Positions 36,237 to 47,159 of a stretch of DNA of 64,000 nt are shown one piece after another. The stretch's first letter is position 1; every line of letters starts with the position of its first letter. A program made the translations under genes and the position numbers. Origin of the DNA: Cheiracanthium punctorium (taxonomy: Eukaryota > Arthropoda > Arachnida > Araneae > Cheiracanthiidae); contig JAWZYV010002500.1 in NCBI GenBank assembly GCA_038373885.1, forward strand, positions 62,001 to 126,000, in the 5' to 3' direction. The notes below the pieces were generated by a model. That model saw only the letters and a program-made list of their open reading frames with translations, had not been told where the DNA came from and ran no database searches.

Positions 36237-36244
36237 CCTTTAAT

Positions 36245-38455
36245 TGAACAATAATAATATTGTTAAGAAAATAGCTTATAAAAGATGCAAAATAGCTATA
36301 ATTTGGAGGGAAAATTCATTGGAACTAAGCAGTTTTCTGGTTTTTTCAAATACGTTCGATTTAACGAGTATTTAAGGAATGGGGGAGAGGAGAGAATTCA
36401 GATACCGAAACGTCTTGGAAATTGAAAAGAATTTATTGTTGTTATAAATTCAGTACACTACCCACCACCAACAATGAAAAGCATACTCACTAAGATTTAG
36501 CTTGAATTAAAAAGTTGAATTTAATTCATCGGTTTGAGTAAAGATTTGGAGCACAAAAAATGACCAAGTGTATAATTTTAGCCATTTCTTTCATCCTCTT
36601 GACCAGATTTTTTTTATCAACTAAACGTTTATACTTGTCTCCTGCTGCGGACGATAAAACTGGGGTCATAACAACTTATGTTTAAATCACACACCAGGGC
36701 TAGTACATTATTGCTCCTTTTTATTAAGTGAAAATCTGATCAAATTAGTTTCCATTGATAGAAGTTTTCTCAGATTCTATGAACGCACAGAACTATGATA
36801 GAATAGCTTTATTTTGAAAATTGTACACTTGAAGAGTGGGGAATTACCGTATGGTTATAAGCTCTCATGAGGTTAGTACTTCATAACAACTATGTTCTCT
36901 CTCCCCTTTATTTAATGCAATTATTTTCGAAATAGCAACAAGTCAGTTTCTAACAGCACCATGCATCCTAGTTTATCCCATAGACTGTATAGTGACAAAC
37001 GCTACCATATCAACAAAAACGTATAGAAACATCGGCGCCTGGTCTTCAATAACAAATCTGTTTCGTACAACAGTATAAATGTTACCTTATTCATCAATTC
37101 AAACACTAAACGGTTGAAAAGTCAGAAGTAAACCTATTGAATGATTCTTTTTATGTCATATCAGAAAACCTCATTTTGAAAATATTCTACCAACTTGGGA
37201 GCAATAAACTTGCAAATTGAAGCTCTGCTGAGCGAGTGAACCAAACGTTTCAAGAAAAAGAACAAAGGATGTCAGTTTGAATATTGATGGGGAGAAACTG
37301 CCTATCAAGTTCTCAAAATACAATCGAATTTCAATTCTTAGGTAGTGTACTATTGTCCCCAAACGAGAAATAAACTTATATGTTGTTGCTTTTTTTCTCT
37401 ATCAAGAACACCTTAATTATTTTTATAATTTTCTAGCGTAATGTCAGGAGGACTTGGGCGTGAGGAGTTTGTGTAACTAGAAAAGAATAAGCTATGACTC
37501 TTTAAAAGTAATTTTGCACGCTATACTATTCTTTTTTAATTATTTTACCGCTTTTGAGGTAAGTAGCACTAGGGATATGGTCTAGTTCATTTGAATCAAG
37601 TTAAATAAATAACTTCGCATTAATGAATTATTTGTGTTCTGGCGGAAAAATCTATTTACAATTGATTCACACAAAATTCTTGAATTTACAATTGTGTAGC
37701 AATTGTTATGTGTTCTTTTTTTTTTTTTTATCTTGCAATAACACTTTGCAACGATTTTTTTAAAAAATCAAACAAGGCATAAAAATTATTGTTTAATATA
37801 CCAATTTGATATCACATAGTGACTGATGTGTCCCGTCATTAGCTTATTCAGGGGCTGTGGAGGAAGATTTTGGTACCCCTTTTGTTTGTGAACATTTTAA
37901 TTCTGTGAATTTTCATACAATTGCAATGATTTATTTTACAATTAAATAGCTCTTTAAAAACAGAATTAAAATGACAGTTGGACACCTGCTAAAGTGACGC
38001 TCTTGGTTAAGAGGACACACACTGTTAGACAAGTGTGAACACTTATGAAATTTTCAATTGGAATCGTTAAAAAATGTATTGGGAAAATATGCTGTTAAAG
38101 TGACCACCAGCGAAAATGTGTTTATATGTCGACCAGATAATCTGCCCATTTAAGTTTTTTAAACCTGTCATAATTAAGTGCCGACTTTTCCTATAAACTG
38201 ACTCTTAAATATAAAAAACACATTCAGATAATTAATATAGTATGCTATATCCCTTTTCAGTGTTTAACACAAGATTTGATCTCAACACTGATTCTCTCTT
38301 CTGTAACACTTGTTCTCAATATATATAAAAAAAAAAAAAATTAAAAAGGAAAACTTGTTTTAGTCTAGATTCTTTTATATTTCTGTTGATGCTAAATTTG
38401 ATTCAGCATGGTTTCCGGTAAGAGGTGTGTGGGATGCAGTTAATCACACATTTAT
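36245..38455. other. Intergenic stretch without recognised features
   Basis: AT-rich unique-looking sequence with a T run near 37718-37729. There is no coding frame with recognisable similarity and no delimited element. Confidence 0.5.
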
Positions 38456-38460
38456 GAGTA

Positions 38461-38715
38461 CAGTAGAGAGCCAGAAATCCGCACAGCTTGGGACCAAGGC
38501 TTGTGCGGATTTTAGGATTTTGCAGATTTCAGGCCACAAAAGATAAATCCTATTACATTTCAGACTTAAGAAAAGGAGAATATATTTACAATGAAATAAA
38601 AACACAGTCAAAAGCATTTCATTTATATTTTCACTTTAAATGCAAAAGCATAGGAGAAAAAAGAAATTACACGAAGACTAGCAAAGCAAATGGTTTCAAA
38701 ATTTCCTTTCTCTAA
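38461..38715 (+). mobile_element. Pogo/Tigger-type terminal inverted repeat, orphan end
   Basis: TA at 38459-38460, then CAGTAGAGAGCCAGAAATCC and GCACAG. It closely resembles the start of the Tigger element at 61340 (CAGTCGAGCGCCGAAAATCC, GCC). An inner TGTGCGGATTTTAGGATTTT repeats the TIR theme. The partner end was not found, so this is a truncated or solo end; its right limit is a guess. Confidence 0.6.
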
Positions 38716-39022
38716 TTTTGAAAACATGTTCTCTGGTGATTTGTTTTAAAATATTTTTTTTTCTACTTTGTTTCTTTCTTTTATTTATTTAATTTTGCAA
38801 ATTGTATAACTGTTTAAATATGCAGCTTAAACAATAACTGTTTAAACTGCATATTTTCGTCAGAATATTTAAACAGAATTATGATAAATTTTTGTTTTGT
38901 TATAGAACTTAGTTGTAAAAATTTAGGATATTCTTTTCTTAACTTTAAACTTTTATCAAATGGATTTTATTATTATTATTACCCAAGTTTTAGATCATCA
39001 TCAGAATCATTATATATATATA

Positions 39023-39176
39023 TATACAATGCACTAAGTTATGTAGGTAATATTATATGTATTTAATGTCAAATAACAAATGATTTAAATGAAAGAAAGG
39101 AAAAATTTTGATAATTTTTAATAAAACCCATTTTTGTGAGGGTTTTATTGGGTTTGAGGACGGGTCCAAAACCCTG
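39023..39176 (-). mobile_element. Terminal fragment of the CAGGGTTT hAT-like family
   Basis: On the minus strand this matches the left end of the delimited element at 43249-44410: CAGGGTTT, GACCCG, the AACCCAATAAAACC region, AATTATCAAAATTTTT, CATTTAAATCATTTGTTATT and TACCTACATAACTTAGTGCA. Similarity ends near 39023 at a TA microsatellite, so the rest of this copy is missing. Confidence 0.75.
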
Positions 39177-39183
39177 CCTACAA

Positions 39184-39565
39184 TTAAACTGAGTGACCAC
39201 CTATCAAGCACCTAGTTTCATTTCATTTGTTTTAGTTGTTATGTAAATTCTTGAACAATTACTTAAACATTTCGAAATTTTTGCAAAATCTAATAATTTA
39301 ATCAAAATATTTTTAAAATTCAAAGCCTATAGTTTAAGTTGAGTAACCACCTATCATGCCACCAAATATCATTTCATTTGCTTTAGTCATTATTACGTGA
39401 TGCACAAACTGCAAAACTGATGCCAAAATATATGCAATTTGGAACAATTTTTGCAAAATCTCAAAATCTAATGATATTTTTTTTTAAATTCAATGCCTAT
39501 AGTTTAAGCTGAGTGACCACCTATTATGTCACCTAATTTCATTTCATTTGCTTCAGTCATTTTTA
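39184..39565 (+). repeat. Tandem repeat, three units of ~150-166 bp
   Basis: Units start near 39184, 39332 and 39498, each with TTTAAGYTGAGTRACCACCT or a close variant. ATTTCATTTGYTTYAGT-like and AATTTTTGCAAAATCTMA-like blocks follow. The units differ at many positions, so the array is old. Confidence 0.75.
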
Positions 39566-39740
39566 TGTGGTGCACAAAAAAATTGTCACTGACAGAACAA
39601 CAAACTTTTTTTTTTTTGGGGGGGGGGGGAGTAGTACTACTAGATTCTCAGGTGCTTGAAATGGATAGAAATTGCAAAATTTTTGAATTCCAAGTAATCC
39701 ACAGACGAAAGTCGAATTTTATTTATATAGATTGTATATA

Positions 39741-40858
39741 GGGGAAGGTGGTGTACCTTGGAGGTATTTTCAAACTTTGATTTTTTACAAAAAAAAAAAG
39801 TGTTTGGAAAATATCAGTAAAACATTTTTTTCCATAAATTTAAGGATATCAGGAGCTACATATATTTTTATAAAATATCCGAATACATTTCTATACTCAT
39901 TTTTAATTATTTAAAAAATAGCTTATAATACAGCCAAGGTAACTCACCAGTGGTGTACCTTGGAGGTATTTATTTAACAGATGGAGTACTACACAACATG
40001 AAGAAAAGTTGGTTTATTATTTGTTTACAGTAATCTGACTTTGCAAATGGGGATTGGGCTGATATTAGCTTTGGGCTAATATCAGTCCAATTAGTTTTAA
40101 ATTTACAATTTTTAAACATAAAATTGTTCATATAACTATAATTATAAAGTAGGAATAATTTAGGCATAAAATAAAGTTTAGTCAAATAAAAATAACCACT
40201 GTTTAAATCTTCTCTTTTATGGTGTAACCCATTTAATTCTATTCCACGTTCAGGTGATCTAAACTTGTGCCAAATGATAATTTTTCTAAAAATGCAAAGT
40301 GTTAAACTGTAAAAAATATTATTCATGGAACAATATATAAATAATTATTAATATATTTATTAAAATATTTATTTACTGTCTAATACTAAGCTCAAATAAC
40401 TTTGCTTTTGAATTTATATTTAGGTTTACAACTTCAGGAATTTAACAGTCCTACATTTAGATTTAGGCCTATTTGACCAGCACTGCTACCTCCAAGATAC
40501 ACTACAAGCAAGTGTTTTACAAAATGGCTTCCATACCTTATTATGTTAAGAGTTAACAATTTTCAAACATACATAAATGCAGCTCGCTGAAAACATGCTT
40601 TTAAACTTGTGATTATTAGTTCAAAGCAAAATTTAATGCTTGCAGTTATGGAAGAAAAATAATATGTCCTTGAAATGTAACTTTTTGATGCTAAAAACAA
40701 ACTTTGGTTTTTACATCAGCAACACGTGTGTTTATCAGTCACAGAACAACTTCCCAGGAGCATCTAGTAATAAGTAAATGCAACTAATATTTTAGTTTAA
40801 ATTTATCTCTCCTGGTGGCTACGCAATGAATGTGCATCCAAGGTACACCACCTTCCTC
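39741..40858. mobile_element. MITE with GGGGAAGGTGGTGTACCTTGG termini, TA target duplication
   Basis: Left end GGGGAAGGTGGTGTACCTTG and inverted right end GAGGAAGGTGGTGTACCTTG, with TA on both outer sides (39739-39740, 40859-40860). Additional GTGGTGTACCTTGGAGGT and ACCTCCAAGATACACTAC motifs occur inside at about 39951 and 40490. The right 300 bp are repeated at 48777-49086. No transposase is visible. Tc1/mariner-type by TSD. Confidence 0.7.
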
Positions 40859-41993
40859 TACTAAATGCAATGGAATTACCACTAGACTCCTTTAAAGTTT
40901 ACAGAATGTCTTTGTTTTCCATCTTTACAAATTTTTAATTTGAAAGTTTGATAACGAAGCAGGTTGGTTATAGAAATAGAGAAAAAACATTCTCCGATTT
41001 TTCCCTGATCGTCACACACTGGACAACGATCAAAATTACTTGGCAGTAGAAAACTTCAGAGGAGCATAAGGGGACAGGGCTCACAATGACCACGAAATTC
41101 TATCCTCTTGGTGTAAGGGCAATCGATCACTAGGGTTAAATTGTCAGTTTTCACCATTACTGGATTGTCCAAATTAGAGATGGGGAAAGAATGAACATCC
41201 CGTTCTTTTGAGCCTGTTCTCAAGAAAGAACGGGAACACCTTGTTCAGTGATCACGGCAAAAACATGTTCTCAGTTCATTAAGGTCCGACACTTCAAAAT
41301 TTTATGGCAGGCATGATCGTTGTAAAAATAAATTTTGGAAAATGCCTTAAAGGTGAAATTTCTCATTAAAAGGCATGATTATTTTTTTTTTTTTTTTTTG
41401 CTAAGAAAAATTTAAATTCTGGGGGACCAGACCCCTTCCCCCCCTTCCTGTTCACACCTTGGCTACGTACCTGATGGTGGGGACATAAGTTCACAATTTT
41501 AGCTTTATCAAATTCTAAGTAATTGCAGAATCTTAGCTATTTTGAGAAATAATGATAACCATGATTATCTGGGGGGGGGGGGGGGATAGAACTTTTAGCC
41601 TAACCTACCATAATTTTAAGAGTGGACCCGGGCTAAGAATAAGAAACTTTCTTATATGTTCAATACGAAATGCACTCACAGAAAAACAATGCGTCAGTTT
41701 TTATTATTCCAGCCAAACTACTCAATTTCAATCAAAGTAAAAAATTTAATAAAGAAAATGATAGTCTGAAACAAACAAATCTAAAAAAATTTTTTATCAA
41801 CGTTAAATTATAATGAAAGCAATCAAATAAGTCCATACAAAACGCGCCTTCGCTTTCATCCATCTCCTACTGGCTGAAAAAGAACCTGTTTCGAGCGGCC
41901 CTCTCCTATTGGCTGAAAAAGAACCAGTTCTTTGATCACGGCTCAAGAGGTGTTCAGCAATCAGTGAGCTGGAACACCTAGTTCAGCATTCTT

Positions 41994-42125
41994 TCGCGGA
42001 ACGGAGAGCTAGGTGTTTTTTCGAGGAACAGAGAGCTAGGTGTTTTTTCGAGGAACGGAGAGAGCTGGTGTTCTTTTCGGAAAGGAGTAAACAACCCCGC
42101 AAGTGTTCTTTGGTGAACGGGGTGA
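41994..42125 (+). repeat. Short tandem array, ~29-bp unit
   Basis: At least three units of the type CGAGGAACGGAGAGCTAGGT plus GTTTTTT, decaying toward GAACGGGGTGAAAGGTGTTC at the right. It lies inside the hAT-like element, near its left end. Confidence 0.8.
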
Positions 42126-42429
42126 AAGGTGTTCTTTTGTTGATCTGTTCTTTTGCTTTAATTATGTTTTGAGCTGAATACTTAGAAAGGGGGGGGGTGT
42201 CCTATGGGTTTGGACATCTCTCCCTCGACGTTATTACATTATATGTATATGGTATATTTATAGAGACGTACCAGATTTTTTTTTTTTTTTTTTGTGGGGG
42301 GGGGGGGGGGGATGGTGAGGGGTACGAATTGCAGTGATGTATAAATGAACAAAATGTTTTTGCAATAGTTAAAAAAAATTAAAAATCTTGCTACATAAGT
42401 TGAAAATTGGGTGTGGGGGATATGTCCTG

Positions 42430-42980
42430 AAATTTGTGTCTGGGTATAGCCCAGGTCTGAAGCCATTTAAGCTGGATTTTCAGAGCCATGTAGTTTTATA
42501 TGCCAAAGTCGTATTCATTTTCTTAAATCTGAGTCTGAGCAATATACATATTTATGCAAGCGTATTATTTTTCATCTGAGCCCGATACTTACAGCTTATT
42601 AAACTGAATGTCTTTAATTTTTAAGCTGGAACATGTACTTTTAAAGCTGAAACTGTACATTTTTTTTACTTTTTTAAGCTCCAAGAGCGTATCGACTATT
42701 TTGTGGGCTCCCCCATTGGAAATGGGCAGGTCCACGCCATATATTTTTAACCTGAAGACAACACAAGGATTTTTTTTTTTTTTTTTTTTACTTGAGATGG
42801 ACTTATTTAATATTTTGAATTAGAGCTAAAAATGTTTTGCCGTTGGTACCAAAGCCATATCTTTTAAGCTGGAGCCCGATACATACATTTTTATTTGTAG
42901 ATGTAGCCAAAGAAGGATTTTTTTTTTTTTTTTTTTTTTAACCCGAGCCAGATCCATAACCTCTTGGAGCTAGACATGGA
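42430..42980 (+). repeat. Degenerate tandem region (GAGCCCGATAC / AAGCTGGA motifs) with T and G runs
   Basis: The phrases TAAGCTGGA, GAGCCCGATACWTACA and TATACATWTTT recur irregularly, separated by T runs. It looks like an old, collapsed tandem array. No coding frame is supported. Confidence 0.4.
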
Positions 42981-43248
42981 ACAATATACATTTTTTTAGA
43001 GGCGAAGCGAATGGTGAAAAAGGCTGAATTTTTCAGCAAACAACTTCTTCATTATTATTTTGTTAACAACATTTTAAATTGGGGGGGGGGGGCAGATTTC
43101 CTGATTCACCCCCTTGGGTACGGTCTTGCATGAGTGTTTAGATAGGGGACAAGGGGTCAGGGCCATATCCAGAAAAAAAATTTCGGAGGGGGACCAAACG
43201 AAAGAAAAAGCCTGAATTTTTTACAAAGATTTCAACTTTATTATTTTG

Positions 43249-44410
43249 CAGGGTTTCAGACCCGCTCACAAACACAAAAAAAACCGGGTGGGGTTTTTTT
43301 TTTTTTTTTTTTTTGAAAAACCCAATAAAACCCCACACAGAAGTGGTTTTTTTGGGGGGTTTTATTAAAAATTATCAAAATTTTTCCTTTCATTCATTTA
43401 AATCATTTGTTATTTGAGATTAAATACATATAATATTACCTACATAACTTAGTGCATTATATTACATAAATATAAATATGCCAGTTTAATTTTTTTATAA
43501 TTATTTTTCCACCTCAATATAAAGAATAACATTTTTAAAAATAATACCTTGAGCCAATTCTATCCGCAATATTTGTTTTGAAATGAATAGGTGTAGAATG
43601 CAGGCAGGGATAACTTAGTAATTTATCTCTTTAATGAATAAGTTTTTAAATACGAATAAAATATGTAATTATCAGTATAGTGACAAAAAAAAATCCTTTC
43701 CCAGACAAGAGAAAAATGGGACATGTCTCTCTTACAGCTTACAAGCATGCATCTCAAGAATGAATTCAGGTTCAGCAAACCATCCTGTATTCTATTAGTT
43801 GCTGCATTACTTTAGTACTGAGAAATATAAATCTGATTCATTACACATTGTTTATGTGGGATTTAATATCAGACATTAATTCTAGATTTTTTTAAATAAA
43901 AAGGAATATATATTCAAAGCAAAAATGAATAACTATAAAGAAAATTATTAAATAAATAGTAGTTCTACAGTAAGTTGGCCTGCAAAGGCTTTACTGACTT
44001 ATATTCTAACTAGAAAATATAACTATGACTTAAAAAACAAAGGTAAAAAAAATTAAAATTAAATTTAAAAGTAATAGAAAACAGCCAATCAAAAACAACA
44101 TATTTTTCTATGTGAACAATAATATACTTTTATCTATGGTCATAAAACAAATTGGGAGCCCTTTATAAACATCAGCAGAAAAAGATAGAAACTGCATTAA
44201 AGTTGAAGTTATTTTTACATTTTAATTAATTATTATTTTGAAATGAAAGTTTTCTTTTACACTAAAACTATTCTGTTTTGAAATAAAACCATAAAATTTA
44301 AATCCAAAAAGTATTATACTATAAAAAAAATCTTAATAAACCCCAAAAAAACCCACCCGGGTTGGGTTTAAAAAAAAAAAAAAAAAAAAAAAGGGTTTTT
44401 TAAAACCCTG
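43249..44410. mobile_element. hAT-like element with CAGGGTTT ends and exact 8-bp TSD, nested
   Basis: 1162 bp. Starts CAGGGTTTCAGACCCGCTCA and ends AAACCCTG. TTATTTTG occurs exactly on both sides (43241-43248, 44411-44418). Subterminal (A/T)n tracts flank CCCACCCGGGTTGGG- and AACCGGGTGGGG-type motifs. Non-coding. A nearby related host segment at about 43050-43080 (TTATTATTTTGTTAACAACA) shows the unoccupied target. Confidence 0.9.
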
Positions 44411-44952
44411 TTATTTTGTTAACAAAATTTTAAATTTCGGGGGGAGGGGGGACCAGACTCCCTGGGTATGACCTTGAAGGGGTGCTCTCTCTCCAGCTTT
44501 CGTTATAGTGAACACTCTTATAGTATTTTGAGTTTTTTTATCATTATTATTTTTGTATTAAAATGTTTGAAAGTCCAAAAAAAACTTCTACAACCCCCCC
44601 CCCCTCCCATTCCTCCAAGAGTTATGACTATAGGGTCAAAGCTTGCGTTACTTAGGTGCATTGTGATAATGTGGATATTATGTGCCCGAGGTAACGTACT
44701 TCTCGACGACCCCCTGGCACATTATCCAGGGTCAAAGTCTTGCGTTACTTTCGCTTTATCATGAAATTTATGGTGTGGACTGTGAATAAGGCTAGGAAAG
44801 GAGGGGGTGGAGGATTTCATCGCAGATTGTCAGCTTCAGCGGTCGCTCCTCTTGTGCGTCGGCTCTTTTACTGCAGTAGTGCTGAAGAAGAAAAAACTAA
44901 AAAGGGTATGCAGTCACGTGGCATATTGTATCAGACCGTTCAAGGATTAGTT

Positions 44953-45909
44953 CAGGGTGGCTACAGAAATTGAGAAAAAAAGTTCCCTGATTTCCCTGAC
45001 TATCTTTATCAAATTTCCAGAACTAATTATATACATAACATATTAATCTTTCATGTAAATCCCCATTGTGTATCATGCACGAACAGGTGAATGCTTCATA
45101 TAGGGAAATAAATAATAGAAAACCACAAAAATGCTTATTAATAAAATTGTAGCTCAGTTTCATTAATCCAAACATAAAATTTAGTTGAACACTAAAAGAC
45201 AATATATGTAGCAGAAAGTTTCCTCGTTTTATAAAGATAGTGTTCAATTTTAAGCGTAAGGATGACTGATCAAAATAAACTGGCCACCTAGTCAACTTAT
45301 TTTATTTCAAGCAATGCATCGTTTGAAATTTTAAAAAATATGTAAAAGTCTTAAAAAGGAGCACTATCTATTAAAAAAAAAATCGTCTTGCAGGGGAGCT
45401 TAGCAGGCATAACTCAAATGTCCCATCACTAAAAAACACAACGGTGCAGTAGAAGACTAAATCATCTTTAACCATTCATTTTACCCATGACTTTATTCAG
45501 GAAGCAATTCACATGCGAAATTGATTCACATGCCGATATGATTCGCATATCCGGTTTCTTGTATGATCCGCATCTTAGAACGAGTCCGAATACATGTGCT
45601 TTTTCGGATTCGTATAGTGATAGTGCCTACATCACTTGAGTCTCGGATGCCTATTTCTTTGTTCTTGTATGATCTGTATTCTGGTTTCGGATTCGTAAAA
45701 TATCTGTATCTGTGCATCAGTTGAGTATCGTGTGATCCAGAACGGAGCTGCGCATCAGATTGACAATTAAAAATGATCTAGTTCAGAAGGCAAAAACTTA
45801 AGTTCTCTGATTTTTAAAAATTTTTGCAAAATTCCCTATTACCATGATTTTTCCAGATCGATAAAGTACCCTGATTTTTCCATGATTTCCCTGATCTGTC
45901 AACACCCTG
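44953..45909. mobile_element. CAGGGTGGCTACAGAAATTG element, copy B, 5-bp TSD, nested
   Basis: 957 bp. Left end CAGGGTGGCTACAGAAATTG; inverted right end CAGGGTGTTGACAGATCAGG. TAGTT flanks both sides (44948-44952, 45910-45914). Closely similar to copy A over the left 400 bp and the right 170 bp, with extra internal sequence at about 45380-45700 rich in GATTCGTAT-like phrases that copy C also has. Non-coding. Confidence 0.88.
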
Positions 45910-46880
45910 TAGTTGAAACAGATCATTCCTTTGCGCTGTTACTGGTACAACTCTTAGTTATGCTTATGTTTGGATAGTTTTTCTTCATGGATAGAAAAAA
46001 AATCTTTTGTTTGGACGGATTTTAAAGTTATTGATTCTGCTGCTTCCAAAGCTTTGTGCAGTATAGTCTAATCAAAATAAACAGTTATGAATATTATGTC
46101 ATTTTAGGAGCTGTCAGACTCAAATATTGTTTACTCATGTAAGCAATATTGTATCACTCAGGTAAGTAATCGAAAATTACGCCTGGCCTAAATAATTCCC
46201 TCTAGAATTGAAGTTTTTCCATTTCTTTTTACATACATGCTATGAGTAAGGATAACAAAAGTTAATAAAAAGCACAGAAAAAATTTTGATTTCAGAAATA
46301 TGTGCATATTTAACACTATATTATAGAATGTTAATATAATTAAAATATTTTTACCAAAAAGTACTGTTAATATACTTGATTAAAGAAAGCCAGTGCAAAG
46401 TTTTTTTAAACATTTTGCAATTGTATTAAAGCATAATACATGTTAATAAGGACGTATATTTTCATTTTTAAATTGAATAAAATAGTCATAATAAAGCTAC
46501 GATAAATCAAAGAGCCTGTTCTCAAAAAGAACAGGAAAAAGAACTGTTCTTTAAAAAGGAATGGGAACAGTGAACTGTTCTTTGAAAATAACGCTCCCCC
46601 CCCCCCCCCCATCTCTAGTCCAAATGCAGAAATTCTGACCCGAAATGAGTTTCGTATTCGTATTCATGTGTCTGATATTCACACATCTACATGATTTGTA
46701 TGCCTAGTTTCTGGTATGATTCGTATCTTGTTACAAATACCTGCAGTTTTGGACTCTTATAGAGCCTACATAACTTGAGTCTTTGATTTCTAAAGTGCCT
46801 GCATCATTGGAGCATTGTACGATCCAGAACAAACCAATGACCGAGTTAGATGCTGATCCTCAACTAAAATGGTCCAGTAC

Positions 46881-47036
46881 CAAGGGCGGATCTAGAAACT
46901 TTTTCAGAGGGGGCGCAAATCATGAATACTCATTTTATCTAGTGTAAAGACAACTTAATATTGCTGAAAGCCCCATTTATCTAGTGTAAATATATTTTTC
47001 TCGGAGGGGGGGGCGCACCCCCTGGATCCACCTTTG
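46881..47036. mobile_element. 156-bp MITE with CAAGGGCGGATC ends and 8-bp TSD
   Basis: Left end CAAGGGCGGATCTAG; inverted right end CAAAGGTGGATCCAGG. Flanks TCCAGTAC (46873-46880) and TCGAGTAC (47037-47044) match at seven of eight positions. It interrupts copy C of the CAGGG family at a point where copies A and B are continuous. An internal TTTATCTAGTGTAAA is duplicated at about 46932 and 46976. Confidence 0.75.
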
Positions 47037-47159
47037 TCGAGTACACAAGGCGAAAAACAGAAGTTCCCCGATTTTTGGATATTTTCACGAAATTCCTTGA
47101 TATTTCCAGATGGATAAAGTACCCTGATTTTTCCAAGATCTGCCACCACCCTGTGAAAT

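Larger units (their letters stand above)
41175..46617. mobile_element. hAT-like element with TAGAGATGGGG ends and exact 8-bp TSD
   Basis: Left end TAGAGATGGGGAAAG; right end CCCCATCTCTA. GTCCAAAT flanks both sides exactly (41167-41174 and 46618-46625). Subterminal regions share a GAGCCTGTTCTCAARAAAGA motif, TTTTGAGAACAGGCTC on the other strand. The element is 5443 bp but contains two later insertions (43249-44410 and 44953-45909). No transposase was recognised in the remaining 3.3 kb. Confidence 0.85.
40960..47153. mobile_element. CAGGG 5-bp-TSD element copy C, split by a nested stack
   Basis: The left piece 40960-41174 starts CAGGTTGGTTATAGAAATAG and the right piece 46618-47153 ends with a CCACCACCCTG terminus. 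Both match copies A and B (TCCGATTTTTCCCTGATC; GATCCAGAAC; CCAGATGGATAAAGTACCCT). The 5.4 kb between is a later hAT-like insertion, and a 156-bp MITE sits in the right piece. The flanking bases (CGAAG and TGAAA) only partly agree, as expected for an old copy. Confidence 0.7.

Noticed and set aside
35973..36254. 93-codon open frame on the plus strand
   Set aside because: It is the antisense of a SINE copy.
39184..39565. Possible CRISPR-like array
   Set aside because: The three units are long (~160 bp), diverged and directly adjacent; this is a eukaryotic tandem repeat.
41175..46617. Autonomous hAT transposase inside the 5.4-kb element
   Set aside because: After removing the nested elements no frame with hAT-type motifs is left.
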